A stretch of DNA of 64,000 bases. It comes from Clostridiales bacterium. Lineage in GTDB: Bacteria > Bacillota > Clostridia > TANB77 > CAG-508. The stretch is from the NCBI GenBank assembly GCA_003534295.1, contig DPDV01000001.1:1-64000 (forward strand). Reading direction: 5' to 3'. The notes beneath the pieces were generated by a model that did no database searches, was not told the origin of the DNA, and saw only the letters and a list, made by a program, of their open reading frames with translations. The translations under genes were made by a program, and so were the position numbers. Position 1 is the first letter of the stretch, and each line of letters opens with the position of its first letter. Positions 20,171 to 30,981 of the stretch are shown here, piece by piece.

Positions 20171-20902
20171 TTATTCTATTAAATCAATTGCATTATCTTT
20201 TGAAATTCCTTCTAAATTATAATATGTTGATGGGATTTCCCCTATTATTACTCCTTCTGCTAATAATACTTGTGTTGAAATTTCTTCTTGTAGATTATTT
20301 ATTGGTGTTAATATTACTACATTTGTTTTTAATTCTAGATAAATTCTATGTATTGTCTGATTAATTCCTGCTGCTTTGAATTCGGATTTTAGTTCAGTTT
20401 GCACATCTCCTATTCCAAATATAATTATCTCAACTTTTGGACCTCTTCCTGCTAACATTTTACTTCCTGTAAATGTACCCAATCTTATGTACATTTTGGT
20501 ATTTTCTACTTCATCTAGTTCTTTTTGTATTTTTGTTGATATATCTGCTATCATTTTATTTACTGTTGTAACATTTGCACTTATCATTGTTATATTGCCA
20601 TTACTATCTTTTGTTATATTTACTAAATCTTCATATTGATATTTTTCCATAACCTTTTTTGATTGTTCATTTGTTATTCTTGTTGCTACTGATTTTGCCA
20701 TAATAACACTTTGTAAATCAATTATTGGCTCTATTATATTTATAACAGAATTTACAATCATAAAAGCAATTGTTAAAACTATTATTATTTTTAATATCTT
20801 TTTTATCTTTTGTTTATCATTGTTGTCTTCATTATTGCCTTTAAAATATTTTATTCTTGGTATTCTTCTACTATATATTTTTTGAATTTTACCTTTATCC
20901 AT
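20171..20902 (-). CDS. yunB: Sporulation protein YunB
   Basis: This 243-residue protein has a basic N-terminus, one hydrophobic helix near residues 35-55 and an extracytoplasmic domain. Family marks are VIMAKSVATRITNEQSKKVM, NVTTVNKMIADISTKIQ and IRLGTFTGSKMLAGRGPKV. YunB is made in the mother cell and is needed for normal spores in Bacillus. It overlaps the SPOCS-LysM gene by 8 bases, so they are translationally coupled. Confidence 0.92.
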   Translation of the reverse strand: MDKGKIQKIYSRRIPRIKYFKGNNEDNNDKQKIKKILKIIIVLTIAFMIVNSVINIIEPIIDLQSVIMAKSVATRITNEQSKKVMEKYQYEDLVNITKDSNGNITMISANVTTVNKMIADISTKIQKELDEVENTKMYIRLGTFTGSKMLAGRGPKVEIIIFGIGDVQTELKSEFKAAGINQTIHRIYLELKTNVVILTPINNLQEEISTQVLLAEGVIIGEIPSTYYNLEGISKDNAIDLIE

Positions 20903-22427
20903 TGTATCTAGGAATAAATAATTGCTGTCCCACTTCTATTTTATCAACATCTTCTATTCCATTAACCTTTGCTATATTATCTACTGTACTTCTAAACTTC
21001 TTTGCTATTTTCCATAAACTATCTCCTGGTTTTGCAAAATATATTGTCATACTATATGGATTTGATGTTCTATTTTCTCCTGATTGAATATTTTGAATTA
21101 CATTTATTTCTAAATTTTTTGAATACTCTACTGTGAAGTTTAAGTCTATTTTTATATCTATACTTTCATCTGGCATTATTATAAAATCTTGCATTCCAAC
21201 CTCTATTGCTGTATTTACATTTGTTGTTGTATTTATGCCTGTTGTCTCCATGTTAAAATTAAATGGTATATTAACTCTCTTTGTATCTATTCCCCCTGTA
21301 GCAGATGATGCAAATATAAAATTCAGCATCACTTCCCCTTCATACATAATTCTATCATTCAAAATGTTTTGACTATTTATTATTGGTGTAATCTCTACAT
21401 CATATAATTTATTGCTTCCAATTTCTTCTATAACTTGTTTTTCTCTTATATTAAATGTTTCCTGCATACATTCTTTTTTCTGCATAGCTCTTATTCTTTT
21501 TTGCTCAAATGTTAAATCTACCGTTGGACTATATAAATCTTGTATTACTGCTAACTGCTTATTTTCATATGCTTGACAATATACATCTAGCTCTACTTCA
21601 ACATAAACAGAATGTTCCTCTACATTATTGGGCTTTATTAACACATTTTTTATCTCGTATTTTATGTTACATACACTGTCATCATTTATGTCCTTTATAT
21701 CAATGAATCCCATTATTGGTATTGTTTTTTGCAATGTATTTATTCTATTGTCTTCTGTTAAGTAAAGTAGTTTTACTTCCAAGTCTGCTTTTATTAATAT
21801 TTTATTATAGCTTATCTTGCTTTCCTTGTTTATAATTCTTATATTACTTTTCATTATCTCTGCTAAGTTATCTATATTATCTATCGAAAGTGTATCTTTT
21901 GCGTAAATTTTTGTATTGCCTTCTCCCTTTAGCGTATTTATATTTATATTATCATTCAATGTTTGAACATCTTTTAAATCTTCTATTCCATTCACTATAT
22001 CTACATTTTCGCTATTAAGTATTTTTGTCTCTGTTTCTATAATTGCTTTTATATTAACTTTTCTGCCATTTAAAACTTTGCATTCTATTTCTTTTAGAGT
22101 AAATGTATTTTCAATTTTCATATTGCTTTTTGCTTTTTCCATATTTATTGTTTGTGTAAAGTCTAAATTTGTGTTAATGCTTCTTATATTATTTGTTTCA
22201 CTATCTGCTAAATACATTATATATGTATTTATTGTTCCATCAATTTTTATTTTTCCATTCAGTATTTCTTTTTTATATATGCAAATTGTGCCACTTGTAC
22301 TTATTGTACTTAGTATATCAGGTTTAATATCGGGAATAATTGCATCCCCTTCTATTATAAAATTATCTTTTCTTTGTTCTATTATTTGATTTATGCATAT
22401 ATTATCTCTTGTAGTCTCTATTGTCAT
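20895..22427 (-). CDS. SPOCS (DUF3794) and LysM protein, spore-coat type
   Basis: The 510-residue protein has an N-terminal region starting TIETTRDNICINQIIEQRKD, repeated SPOCS/DUF3794 segments (VEGDAIIPDIKPDIL-like and the central region to about residue 440), and a single C-terminal LysM motif, AKPGDSLWKIAKKFRSTVDN, that binds peptidoglycan. Such proteins are common next to sporulation genes in Clostridia and resemble SafA/SpoVID-like assembly factors. There is no signal peptide, which fits mother-cell synthesis. GAAAGGA precedes the ATG. Confidence 0.9.
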   Translation of the reverse strand: MTIETTRDNICINQIIEQRKDNFIIEGDAIIPDIKPDILSTISTSGTICIYKKEILNGKIKIDGTINTYIMYLADSETNNIRSINTNLDFTQTINMEKAKSNMKIENTFTLKEIECKVLNGRKVNIKAIIETETKILNSENVDIVNGIEDLKDVQTLNDNININTLKGEGNTKIYAKDTLSIDNIDNLAEIMKSNIRIINKESKISYNKILIKADLEVKLLYLTEDNRINTLQKTIPIMGFIDIKDINDDSVCNIKYEIKNVLIKPNNVEEHSVYVEVELDVYCQAYENKQLAVIQDLYSPTVDLTFEQKRIRAMQKKECMQETFNIREKQVIEEIGSNKLYDVEITPIINSQNILNDRIMYEGEVMLNFIFASSATGGIDTKRVNIPFNFNMETTGINTTTNVNTAIEVGMQDFIIMPDESIDIKIDLNFTVEYSKNLEINVIQNIQSGENRTSNPYSMTIYFAKPGDSLWKIAKKFRSTVDNIAKVNGIEDVDKIEVGQQLFIPRYNG

Positions 22428-22498
22428 ATTTAATCACATTCCTTTCTAATATAATCTAGCCATATTGCTTTTAGTTATATATATTTATGGACAATAAA

Positions 22499-22524
22499 AA
22501 AAATTCCTATTTCTAGGAATTTTT
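22499..22524 (-). terminator. Terminator after veg
   Basis: AAAAATTCCTA and TAGGAATTTTT form an 11-base stem with a 4-base loop, and T-runs are present in both directions. It ends the veg transcript before the SPOCS gene. Confidence 0.85.
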
Positions 22525-22535
22525 TAATTTTTATA

Positions 22536-22865
22536 TTATGCCGGTTGTACATTAATGTTGTCTAATTGTACTTTTCTGCCTCTTTTACTTTTTTCTTTTT
22601 GATATGGAGGTATTAATGGACTATATCCTACTCCATCAAATACTTCTACTTCTACAGTTCTTGTTAATATATCTGTATAACTGTATGTTACATTTCTATC
22701 ATCTTCCTCATATTTTATTACAAAAATATTAGGATATGTTTTTTCTATTGTAGCCTCCTTTTCAAATGATTTAGTTCTTCCTAATGAACCTTTTACAATT
22801 ATCTTTTGTCCTATTTTTTCTGTAATGTCTGTCTTTAAGTCTAAGATTTCATTTTTGTAAATCAT
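22536..22865 (-). CDS. veg: Veg family protein
   Basis: This 109-residue protein has the Veg core: LGRTKSFEKEATIEKTYPNI and FVIKYEEDDRNVTYSYTDIL, followed by a proline-rich tail with SKRGRKVQ. In Bacillus Veg stimulates biofilm gene expression and germination, but its mechanism is not fully known. It lies between yabG and the SPOCS-LysM gene, an arrangement common in spore-formers. Confidence 0.93.
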   Translation of the reverse strand: MIYKNEILDLKTDITEKIGQKIIVKGSLGRTKSFEKEATIEKTYPNIFVIKYEEDDRNVTYSYTDILTRTVEVEVFDGVGYSPLIPPYQKEKSKRGRKVQLDNINVQPA

Positions 22866-23024
22866 TTAATCACCTACTCCCTTCGGATATTCGAATTATA
22901 TCACAGGGAATAATCTGTGTCAAAAAAGGATTTTACGTGTCGAATTCCGCTTTTAGTTGATTTTCCAACGTTTTTTCATATTGTTACTTTAATGTTACAT
23001 TTTTATTACATTTATATTACAATT

Positions 23025-23852
23025 CTATGTTGTCAGTGTTTTCTTCTTTCCTCTTGCCCCAATTCCATTAATACCTTTCTTTCCATCTCGTAGTTCATCT
23101 TCTATATCTTTTATTGTTAAAAAATTTTTTTCATCTGTAATTGCTATCTTTTCCGCAACAATAAGTGGATCTATAAAATCTATTAAAATTCTCGCTGGTG
23201 ATGATGCAAAATTAGCCCCTGCCAGTATAAGTCCTTCATAATAGCTTTGACATGCTCCAGCAAAAATAACTAGGTCTTTTTGTAATGCTTTGTATGTCCT
23301 TGCTTGCTCTACACATTCTATAAAATAAGCAGAATTCCTGTAATTTCGTATATCATTGTACTTGGTTCCCTTTTTTATCATTCCGTCATGTCCTGTTATT
23401 ACAAGTATGTCTGGTTTATACCTTGCAATCAATTCAACAACTACTATCGGTTGTCTATTTTCTGGAACGTTTTTCACTATTGCCTTTAACCCAATTTTCT
23501 TATAATAATTATTTGCTTTTATACTATATTTTTTGTCACCATCTAAATGCAATATTCTACCTGTATATATTATTTCTTTTTCTCTATTTTCTTTATTGTT
23601 TCCATATATTTGTATACATCTTTGTATTCTTTCTTGAAATCGTTTTTCCAGATTTTCTTCATAATTTTGTATTAGTTCTTTAGATAATATCTCTAAATCC
23701 TCTACCGGACTATCAGCCTTTATTCTGATAGTCAATCCTTTTAATATGGCTATTTCTTTTTTATTTAAATTAATTATATCTTCAACTATAAAAAATATAT
23801 CTTTTCCATAAGATATACGCCCTACTATATCACCTTTTTTTATTTTTCGCAT
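23025..23852 (-). CDS. yabG: Sporulation-specific protease YabG
   Basis: YabG is a cysteine protease that processes spore coat proteins in the mother cell. The 275-residue protein begins MRKIKKGDIVGRISYGKDIFF. Family marks are HLDGDKKYSIKANNYYKK, PDILVITGHDG with the putative catalytic His, and LVIFAGACQSYYEGL with the Cys. The start at 23852 follows GGAG; the GTG at 23861 overlaps that site. A sigma-K promoter lies just upstream. Confidence 0.94.
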   Translation of the reverse strand: MRKIKKGDIVGRISYGKDIFFIVEDIINLNKKEIAILKGLTIRIKADSPVEDLEILSKELIQNYEENLEKRFQERIQRCIQIYGNNKENREKEIIYTGRILHLDGDKKYSIKANNYYKKIGLKAIVKNVPENRQPIVVVELIARYKPDILVITGHDGMIKKGTKYNDIRNYRNSAYFIECVEQARTYKALQKDLVIFAGACQSYYEGLILAGANFASSPARILIDFIDPLIVAEKIAITDEKNFLTIKDIEDELRDGKKGINGIGARGKKKTLTT

Positions 23853-23884
23853 ACTATTCACTCCATAAATACTTTACTTTGTAA

Positions 23885-23911
23885 TATAATATGTCGAATT
23901 TTGTAATCTGT
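23885..23911 (-). promoter_or_regulatory. Sigma-K promoter of yabG
   Basis: On the minus strand AC (23911-23910), 16 bases, then CATATTATA (23893-23885) match the sigma-K consensus AC-N16-CATAnnnTA at every fixed position. The transcript would start about 26 bases before the yabG ATG. In Bacillus yabG is a sigma-K gene. Confidence 0.6.
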
Positions 23912-23922
23912 GCTAGTAATAA

Positions 23923-23950
23923 AAGGGTGTCCCTAATTGTGCTAATTGAC
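23923..23950. repeat. Copy of the GTCCCTAATTG dispersed repeat
   Basis: GGGTGTCCCTAATTGTGC followed by TAATTGAC is a member of the second short repeat family, also seen near 27267-27325, 29852 and 36141. The -35 box of the ABC transporter promoter overlaps its end. Confidence 0.6.
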
Positions 23951-23975
23951 TAATATTATTGTTATATGCTATTAT
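23946..23975 (+). promoter_or_regulatory. Sigma-A promoter of the ABC transporter
   Basis: TTGACT at 23946-23951 and TATTAT at 23970-23975 are 18 bases apart, just upstream of the AGGAGGG site of the ATPase gene. Confidence 0.5.
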
Positions 23976-23997
23976 ATTCATTATAGGAGGGTTTTTA

Positions 23998-24909
23998 ATG
24001 GAGAATGTTATTTTAAATTGCCAAAATTTATATAAACATTTTGGTAAGAAGGAGATTTTAAAGGGTATTTCTTTTGAAATTTGTTCTGGAGATATTCTTG
24101 GTTTTATTGGTCCTAATGGTTCTGGTAAAACTACTACTATTAAATTAATTTTGGGATTGCAAAGTATTGATAATGGCTCTGTAGAAATTAACGGATTTAA
24201 TGTTGTAAAAAATTTTGAAAAAGCTATTGAAAAGGTTGGAGCTATTGTTGAAAATCCGGATTTATATATGTATCTTTCTGGATATGATAATCTAAAATTG
24301 GTTGCCAATTTATATAAAGGAATTGATTCTAAACGTATAGATGAAGTAATAAAATTAGTAGGTTTGGAAAATAGAATTAATGATAAAGTTTCTAAATATT
24401 CACTTGGCATGAGGCAAAGGTTAGGTCTAGCTCAAGCTATTCTTCATAAACCTAATTTACTAATTTTAGATGAACCTACTAATGGTTTAGACCCTGAAGG
24501 TATCAAAGATTTAAGAGAGCTTTTAGTCAAACTTGCTACTACAGAACATATGGGCATTTTAATTTCTAGCCATAATTTGGCAGAACTTGAGAGTTTTTGT
24601 ACTAAAGTATGTATTATTAAGAATGGCGTAATTATTGAAAGCAGTGAGATTGACGTTGTTAAAAGCAAATGTTCTGATAGTTATTATATTTTCGATGTTG
24701 ATGATAGTAAAAAAGCGCAACAATTACTGGGCGAAAATGCTTTGCTTATTAATCAAAACGAGGTAAAAGTATTGGTAGAAAGAAACAATGTACCAAATTT
24801 AGTTAAAAAAATAGTTGATAATAATATTAAAATTTATTCTGTCAAAAAAGATAATATTTCTTTAGAAGATGCATTTTTGAAAAAGACTGGGGGTAATGTA
24901 ATTGATTAA
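23998..24909 (+). CDS. ABC transporter ATP-binding protein (BcrA/CcmA type)
   Basis: This 303-residue ATPase carries Walker A GPNGSGKTTTIK, signature YSLGMRQRLGLAQAIL, Walker B LLILDEPTNGLDPEG and the switch His in SSHNLAELES. The C-terminal 80 residues resemble the regulatory tail of bacitracin/lantibiotic-type ATPases. AGGAGGG precedes ATG 23998; the longer frame from 23959 has no such site. It overlaps the permease gene by 8 bases. The substrate is unknown. Confidence 0.94.
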   Translation: MENVILNCQNLYKHFGKKEILKGISFEICSGDILGFIGPNGSGKTTTIKLILGLQSIDNGSVEINGFNVVKNFEKAIEKVGAIVENPDLYMYLSGYDNLKLVANLYKGIDSKRIDEVIKLVGLENRINDKVSKYSLGMRQRLGLAQAILHKPNLLILDEPTNGLDPEGIKDLRELLVKLATTEHMGILISSHNLAELESFCTKVCIIKNGVIIESSEIDVVKSKCSDSYYIFDVDDSKKAQQLLGENALLINQNEVKVLVERNNVPNLVKKIVDNNIKIYSVKKDNISLEDAFLKKTGGNVID

Positions 24910-26359
24910 TCTAATAAAAAATGAATTTATAAAATTAATGAAAAAGAAAAGCACATATATTTTTTTAATTATTACTTTTTTGTTTATAATTTTAACTAAT
25001 ATTTTATATAAGCATTTCTATAATGGTATTAGTTATTCTGGGTATTATAAAGACGATGCTGAATTTTATTCTACAGTTCTGAGACAATTAGACCCTAACA
25101 ATTCTGAACAAGTAGAAGAATATGTTGAAATTAAAACTCAACTGGACGTTATAAATTTAATATCAAAATATGGATTTGACTCATGGCAAGCAAATATAAT
25201 CCCCGGCCAAGTTAGTAGTATTATAGGACTTATAAATCGTTATACATATATTGAAAAAGACGAATTTGCACTTACTGATGCAAAGAAGAAATACGATACA
25301 TTTATAAATGCCTTAGATTCTGACAATTGGAGGTATTTTGCAGAACTTGAACTTGAAGAAGTAAACTTACTTTTAAGTGAAAAACAACAATTTTCTATTG
25401 ATAATAATTTGAATTCTGAAGGTTCTACTTATGATTTTAAAATATATGAAATTAATAAACAGATTCTTGAGTGGAGATTAGAAAAAGACATATCATATGC
25501 TAATACTTTTTTAAATACTGCATTACAAAACTATTCACGTTCTTCACGAAATATAATTTATTATGAAGCAGAAAGCAATCATTCATACTCTGATAAATTG
25601 GATTATTATGACAGTTTAAAAGAAGCAAATATTAATAAATATTATATTGAAAATAATATAAGAAATATAAAGGATTATGATAATAGATATATTTTAGTTA
25701 ATTTACTAAATGAATATGAATTGTTTATTTTAATATTTATAATAATGATATCTGGTTCTATTGTAAGTGATGAGTTTAACAAGGGAACAATAAAATTACT
25801 TTTAATTCGCCCTTATAGTAGACTAAAAATATTACTAGCTAAGTTTTTAACTTGTTTATGTATGTTTATATTATTTATTGTTTTTATATTCATCAGTCAG
25901 CTGTTAGTAGGCGGTATAATTCAAGGTTTTGGTAGCTTAAATGTTCCTGCTGTTATATACAATTACAATACACATAATATAGAAACAATGAGCATTATAA
26001 AATATTTAATTATAAACATTTGTGCAAAATCACCTATGTTTTTGCTGCTTATTACTTTAGCATTTACTATTAGCACATTGTTTACCAATTCAGCTTTAGC
26101 TATAGCATTACCATTGCTAGGATACATGGTATCTTCTATTATTAACCAATTAATAGCTCATGCTTTATTAAAAGATATAAAAGCTCCTTTGTATTTTGTA
26201 ACACCTAACTGGGATTTAACTTCTTATTTATTTGGTGGATTGCCTAGTTTTGAACCAATAAATCTAAGGTTCTCTATATTAGTATGTTTATCATATTTTT
26301 TAATAATGATATTTATTTCTTGTTATGTATTTAAAAAAAGAAATATAAAAAATGTTTAA
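24902..26359 (+). CDS. ABC-2 type permease
   Basis: The 485-residue partner of the preceding ATPase starts at TTG 24902, overlapping its stop. A first membrane helix at residues 18-36 is followed by a soluble loop of about 230 residues, then five more helices from about 275 on (IFIIMISGSIVSDEFNKGTI marks the ABC-2 fold). The long extracytoplasmic loop is typical of antibiotic-peptide or stress exporters. The gene ends at a strong terminator. Confidence 0.9.
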   Translation: MINLIKNEFIKLMKKKSTYIFLIITFLFIILTNILYKHFYNGISYSGYYKDDAEFYSTVLRQLDPNNSEQVEEYVEIKTQLDVINLISKYGFDSWQANIIPGQVSSIIGLINRYTYIEKDEFALTDAKKKYDTFINALDSDNWRYFAELELEEVNLLLSEKQQFSIDNNLNSEGSTYDFKIYEINKQILEWRLEKDISYANTFLNTALQNYSRSSRNIIYYEAESNHSYSDKLDYYDSLKEANINKYYIENNIRNIKDYDNRYILVNLLNEYELFILIFIIMISGSIVSDEFNKGTIKLLLIRPYSRLKILLAKFLTCLCMFILFIVFIFISQLLVGGIIQGFGSLNVPAVIYNYNTHNIETMSIIKYLIINICAKSPMFLLLITLAFTISTLFTNSALAIALPLLGYMVSSIINQLIAHALLKDIKAPLYFVTPNWDLTSYLFGGLPSFEPINLRFSILVCLSYFLIMIFISCYVFKKRNIKNV

Positions 26360-26362
26360 GTC

Positions 26363-26398
26363 AAAACCCTCAATTTAAATAATTTAATTGAGGGTTTT
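26363..26398. terminator. Terminator between the ABC operon and the amidase gene
   Basis: AAAACCCTCAATT and AATTGAGGGTTTT form a 13-base stem with a 10-base loop, flanked by A and T runs, between convergent genes. Confidence 0.9.
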
Positions 26399-26404
26399 TT
26401 ATTT

Positions 26405-27178
26405 TTATAACAATTTATTAACTGTGTTTATTCCTACAATTCCATCAACATCTATTCCTGTTTTTTGTTGATGTTCTTTTACTTTTCCTTCTGTTTCGCC
26501 TCCATATTTACCATCCACTCCAAATTCATTTAGACTATATCCTTTTGCAATTAGTCTTTCTTGAACCCATCTAGCAAATTCACTAACACTAAAGTTTCTT
26601 ACCATATTATTGTTTATTGCTTTTGTTGTTAGCGGTCCTATTATTCCATCTATATCTAGTCCGCTGTTATTATCTTTATTAAGAGCCTTTTGCAATTCTT
26701 TCACGACATTTTCATTACTGTCATCTTCTATATTATATGAACCATTTTCTCTTAATTCATCCATTGGGAAATTATTTCCCGGACATTCAGAAGTATCTAC
26801 ATTCTTATGCCCTACTATTTTAGATATATTATACTTTTCTTTTAAATATGCAATTAACTCTTTACCAGCATTCAATTGTTCCTCTGACATCTTTTCCTTT
26901 GAAAAGTTTCCTTCAAAACAAATACCTATTGAATTGTAGTTTGCTCCTACCGCATGTGCACCTACTGTATTCTCTGGACGTCCTCTATATATAGAACCGT
27001 CTTTTCTAACATAAAAATGATACCCAATTCCTGCCCAACCTTTTGTATTTTTATGATAGTCATGTATTATTTCTACACTTTGTAAAACAGTTACTCCACT
27101 ATGATGACATACAATTTGTTCTGTTGTATTTCTTATATCCATTGTACCAAACTTAAAATTATTTTCTACTATCTTCAT
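26405..27178 (-). CDS. N-acetylmuramoyl-L-alanine amidase with two peptidoglycan-binding domains
   Basis: The Amidase_2 domain covers residues 1-150, with zinc ligands in VCHHSGVTV, IGYHFYVRKDGSIYRGR nearby, and VGHKNVDTSECPG. Two PG_binding_1 repeats follow (IDGIIGPLTTKAINN and VDGIVGINTVNKLL). The start at 27178 has AGGAGGA upstream. There is no signal peptide, so it may act as an endolysin-type or mother-cell/spore lytic enzyme. No phage genes are adjacent. It is a single-gene unit. Confidence 0.92.
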   Translation of the reverse strand: MKIVENNFKFGTMDIRNTTEQIVCHHSGVTVLQSVEIIHDYHKNTKGWAGIGYHFYVRKDGSIYRGRPENTVGAHAVGANYNSIGICFEGNFSKEKMSEEQLNAGKELIAYLKEKYNISKIVGHKNVDTSECPGNNFPMDELRENGSYNIEDDSNENVVKELQKALNKDNNSGLDIDGIIGPLTTKAINNNMVRNFSVSEFARWVQERLIAKGYSLNEFGVDGKYGGETEGKVKEHQQKTGIDVDGIVGINTVNKLL

Positions 27179-27266
27179 AATGTTCCTCCTCATATTTTTG
27201 TTATATAAGTATTTTTATGATATTAATAGAAATAATGTTAATGTTTTTGTAATATTTATTCAAATT

Positions 27267-28975
<1,709 letters not shown>

Positions 28976-28982
28976 ATTATTT

Positions 28983-29011
28983 ATTTTAACATTATTTTTT
29001 ATTTTTTTCAA
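28983..29011 (-). promoter_or_regulatory. Sigma-A promoter of pyrG
   Basis: TTGAAA (29011-29006) and TAAAAT (28988-28983) are 17 bases apart on the minus strand. The start point would fall at about 28976, right at the base of the leader hairpin. Confidence 0.5.
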
Positions 29012-29015
29012 TGAC

Positions 29016-29044
29016 TTGTTAAATTTATTTTATTTATATATAAT
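29016..29044 (+). promoter_or_regulatory. Sigma-A promoter of deoD
   Basis: TTGTTA at 29016-29021 and a perfect TATAAT at 29039-29044 are 17 bases apart. Its -35 box is 4 bases from the -35 box of the divergent pyrG promoter. Confidence 0.65.
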
Positions 29045-29075
29045 ATTGTTATATTTATTTTAAGGAGGATTTTTA

Positions 29076-29798
29076 ATGCCAATTCATTGTAACGCCAAAA
29101 AGCAAGATATTGCAAAAACTGTATTAATGCCTGGAGATCCACTTCGTGCAAAATATATTGCAGAAACTTTTTTAGAAAACGCAAGACTTGTTAATACTGT
29201 TAGAAATATGTTTGCATATACCGGAACCTATAAAGGAAAAGAAATAACTGTATTTTCTCATGGAATGGGAATGCCAAGTATGGGCATTTATGCCTGTGAA
29301 TTATTTAAGTTCTATAATGTTGATACTATTATTCGTATTGGCTCTTGTGGTGCTTATTCCAGTGACTTAAATATTTTTGATACTATTTTAGTAGATAATT
29401 CTTATACGGAGGGAAATTTTGCATATGAGTGGAACGAAAATGACTGCCATATTATCAACTCTAGTGAAGAATTAAACTCTATTATTGAAAAAACTGCAAA
29501 TTCTATAGGTATTAACCATATAAAAGGAAATACTTTGTGTAATGACTGTTTTGATGGATACTTAGATAATATTCCAGCTTTCATAAATAGATTCCCAAAA
29601 GATTTAAACATTATTGCTTGCGAAATGGAAGCTTTTGCTTTATTTTATTTAGCTAAATATTTTAACAAAAAAGCTTCTTGTTTACTAACAGTTGTGGATT
29701 CTTATTATAAACAACAAGAAATTTCTTCTGAAGAAAGGGAAAAGTCTTTAAATAGTATGATTAAATTAGGCTTAGAAAGTGCCTTGTTTACTTTATAA
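29076..29798 (+). CDS. deoD: Purine nucleoside phosphorylase, DeoD type
   Basis: The enzyme cleaves purine (deoxy)nucleosides with phosphate for salvage. The 240-residue protein reads MPIHCNAKKQDIAKTVLMPG, GDPLRAKYIA (phosphate site), HGMGMPSMGIYACELF, and CEMEAFALFYLA (nucleoside-binding Glu-Met-Glu), all DeoD hexamer marks. AAGGAGG precedes the start. It is a single gene with its own promoter and terminator. Confidence 0.96.
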   Translation: MPIHCNAKKQDIAKTVLMPGDPLRAKYIAETFLENARLVNTVRNMFAYTGTYKGKEITVFSHGMGMPSMGIYACELFKFYNVDTIIRIGSCGAYSSDLNIFDTILVDNSYTEGNFAYEWNENDCHIINSSEELNSIIEKTANSIGINHIKGNTLCNDCFDGYLDNIPAFINRFPKDLNIIACEMEAFALFYLAKYFNKKASCLLTVVDSYYKQQEISSEEREKSLNSMIKLGLESALFTL

Positions 29799-29818
29799 GA
29801 TAATTGAATAATACTTGC

Positions 29819-29850
29819 AAAAATGCTTGAACATAGGTTCAAGCATTTTT
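29819..29850 (+). terminator. Terminator of deoD
   Basis: A perfect 14-base stem (AAAAATGCTTGAAC with GTTCAAGCATTTTT) has an ATAG loop, 20 bases after the stop. Confidence 0.92.
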
Positions 29851-29851
29851 T

Positions 29852-29885
29852 GGGGATAATTGGAGATTGCCTCAAATTGTCCTTA
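29852..29885. repeat. Degenerate copy of the GTCCCTAATTG repeat family
   Basis: GGGGATAATTGGAGATTGCC then TCAAATTGTCC resembles the copies at 27297-27325. It overlaps the stop codon of divIVA. Confidence 0.4.
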
Positions 29886-30332
29886 GTCCTTATTTACTTC
29901 TTTTAATAATTCCAATTGTGAAATTAGTAGTGATTCCATTTTTGCTTTGTATACATCAAATTGTTTTTCTAAATCTTCTAATTCTTTTTTCTTCATTACT
30001 ATTGATTGTTCTATTTCTACTACTTCTTGTTTTGCTGTTCCTTGTGCTTCTTTAATTATTTGCTCCGCTTGTTGTTTTGCTAATTCTTTTATTTCATCTG
30101 CAGTTGTTTGTGCCATTACCAATGTATTTTGTAATGTATTTTCTATGTTTTTATACTTTTGCAATTCTTCTTCCATATCTGCAATTTTTTTTGTTGCTTC
30201 GCCAGATTGTTTATATATTTTTTCGTAATCTATTGTTAATTCATCTAGGAAATCATCAACTTCTTCTACGTTATATCCATTAACCATTTGTTTCGCAAAT
30301 TTCTTGTTTTCGATATCTAATGGTGTATACAT
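29883..30332 (-). CDS. divIVA: Cell-division/polarity protein DivIVA
   Basis: This 149-residue coiled-coil protein has the DivIVA lipid-binding N-terminus YTPLDIENKKFAKQMVNGYN followed by VEEVDDFLDEL. The rest is a long coiled coil rich in Glu, Lys and Gln. It recruits division and sporulation proteins to negatively curved membranes. It follows sepF by 23 bases. The ylmG and ylmH genes, usually between the two, are missing here. Confidence 0.95.
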   Translation of the reverse strand: MYTPLDIENKKFAKQMVNGYNVEEVDDFLDELTIDYEKIYKQSGEATKKIADMEEELQKYKNIENTLQNTLVMAQTTADEIKELAKQQAEQIIKEAQGTAKQEVVEIEQSIVMKKKELEDLEKQFDVYKAKMESLLISQLELLKEVNKD

Positions 30333-30355
30333 ATTTTTCCTCCTATTTTGTAAAA

Positions 30356-30850
30356 TTATTTTATAGTGTTATTTCCGTTTCTTAACCAAGATACTGAAAT
30401 TTTGCTTCTCATTTCTTCTCTTACCATTTCATTTTCTATATCATAATTAAATGGCGCAATTAAAAATATTGCGTTTGAAACTTTTTGCATATGTCCATCT
30501 AATGCGTGAACAGCACCACTAACAACATCTATAATTCTTCTTGCAACATCTTTGTTTACATATTCCAAGTTTACAATTACAGATTTTTTTTCTTTTAACA
30601 AATCACATATTGCTTCTGATTGTTCAAATGTTGTTGGTTGACTTATAACCATCTTAATTTGTTGTGTTTGTGGCATATTTACTACTTTATTGTTTCTTTT
30701 TCCAAAGAATCTTCTTTCTTCTCCACTCTCTTCATCTTCTTTTTCATCTTTATCTAATACTTCATCATAATCTACTGCATCTTCATCATCTTTGTCTTCT
30801 GCTGGCATTTTAAATAAATCCCAAACTTTGTTCATAATTGCTCCTGACAT
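30356..30850 (-). CDS. sepF: Cell-division protein SepF
   Basis: SepF anchors FtsZ to the membrane. The 164-residue protein has a short N-terminal helix, an acidic linker (about 20-55), and the SepF core with VISQPTTFEQSEAICDLLKE, VIVNLEYVNKDVARRIIDVV and SGAVHALDGHMQKV. ATG 30850 has AGGAGG upstream; a second ATG five codons later also has a possible site, so the start is uncertain by 5 residues. Confidence 0.95.
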   Translation of the reverse strand: MSGAIMNKVWDLFKMPAEDKDDEDAVDYDEVLDKDEKEDEESGEERRFFGKRNNKVVNMPQTQQIKMVISQPTTFEQSEAICDLLKEKKSVIVNLEYVNKDVARRIIDVVSGAVHALDGHMQKVSNAIFLIAPFNYDIENEMVREEMRSKISVSWLRNGNNTIK

Positions 30851-30981
30851 TTAAACAACCTCCTAAAATTTCTTGTCTCTAGTAAAATTTTCTATTTATA
30901 GTATCTAACTTTTCTACAATATTGTCAATACTTTTCAAGTTTGTAATTATAATTTAATATTTTTGTAATATTTTTGTAATA

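Noticed and set aside
26405..27178. Prophage endolysin
   Set aside because: The amidase lacks a signal peptide as endolysins do, but no holin, tail or other phage gene is near it.
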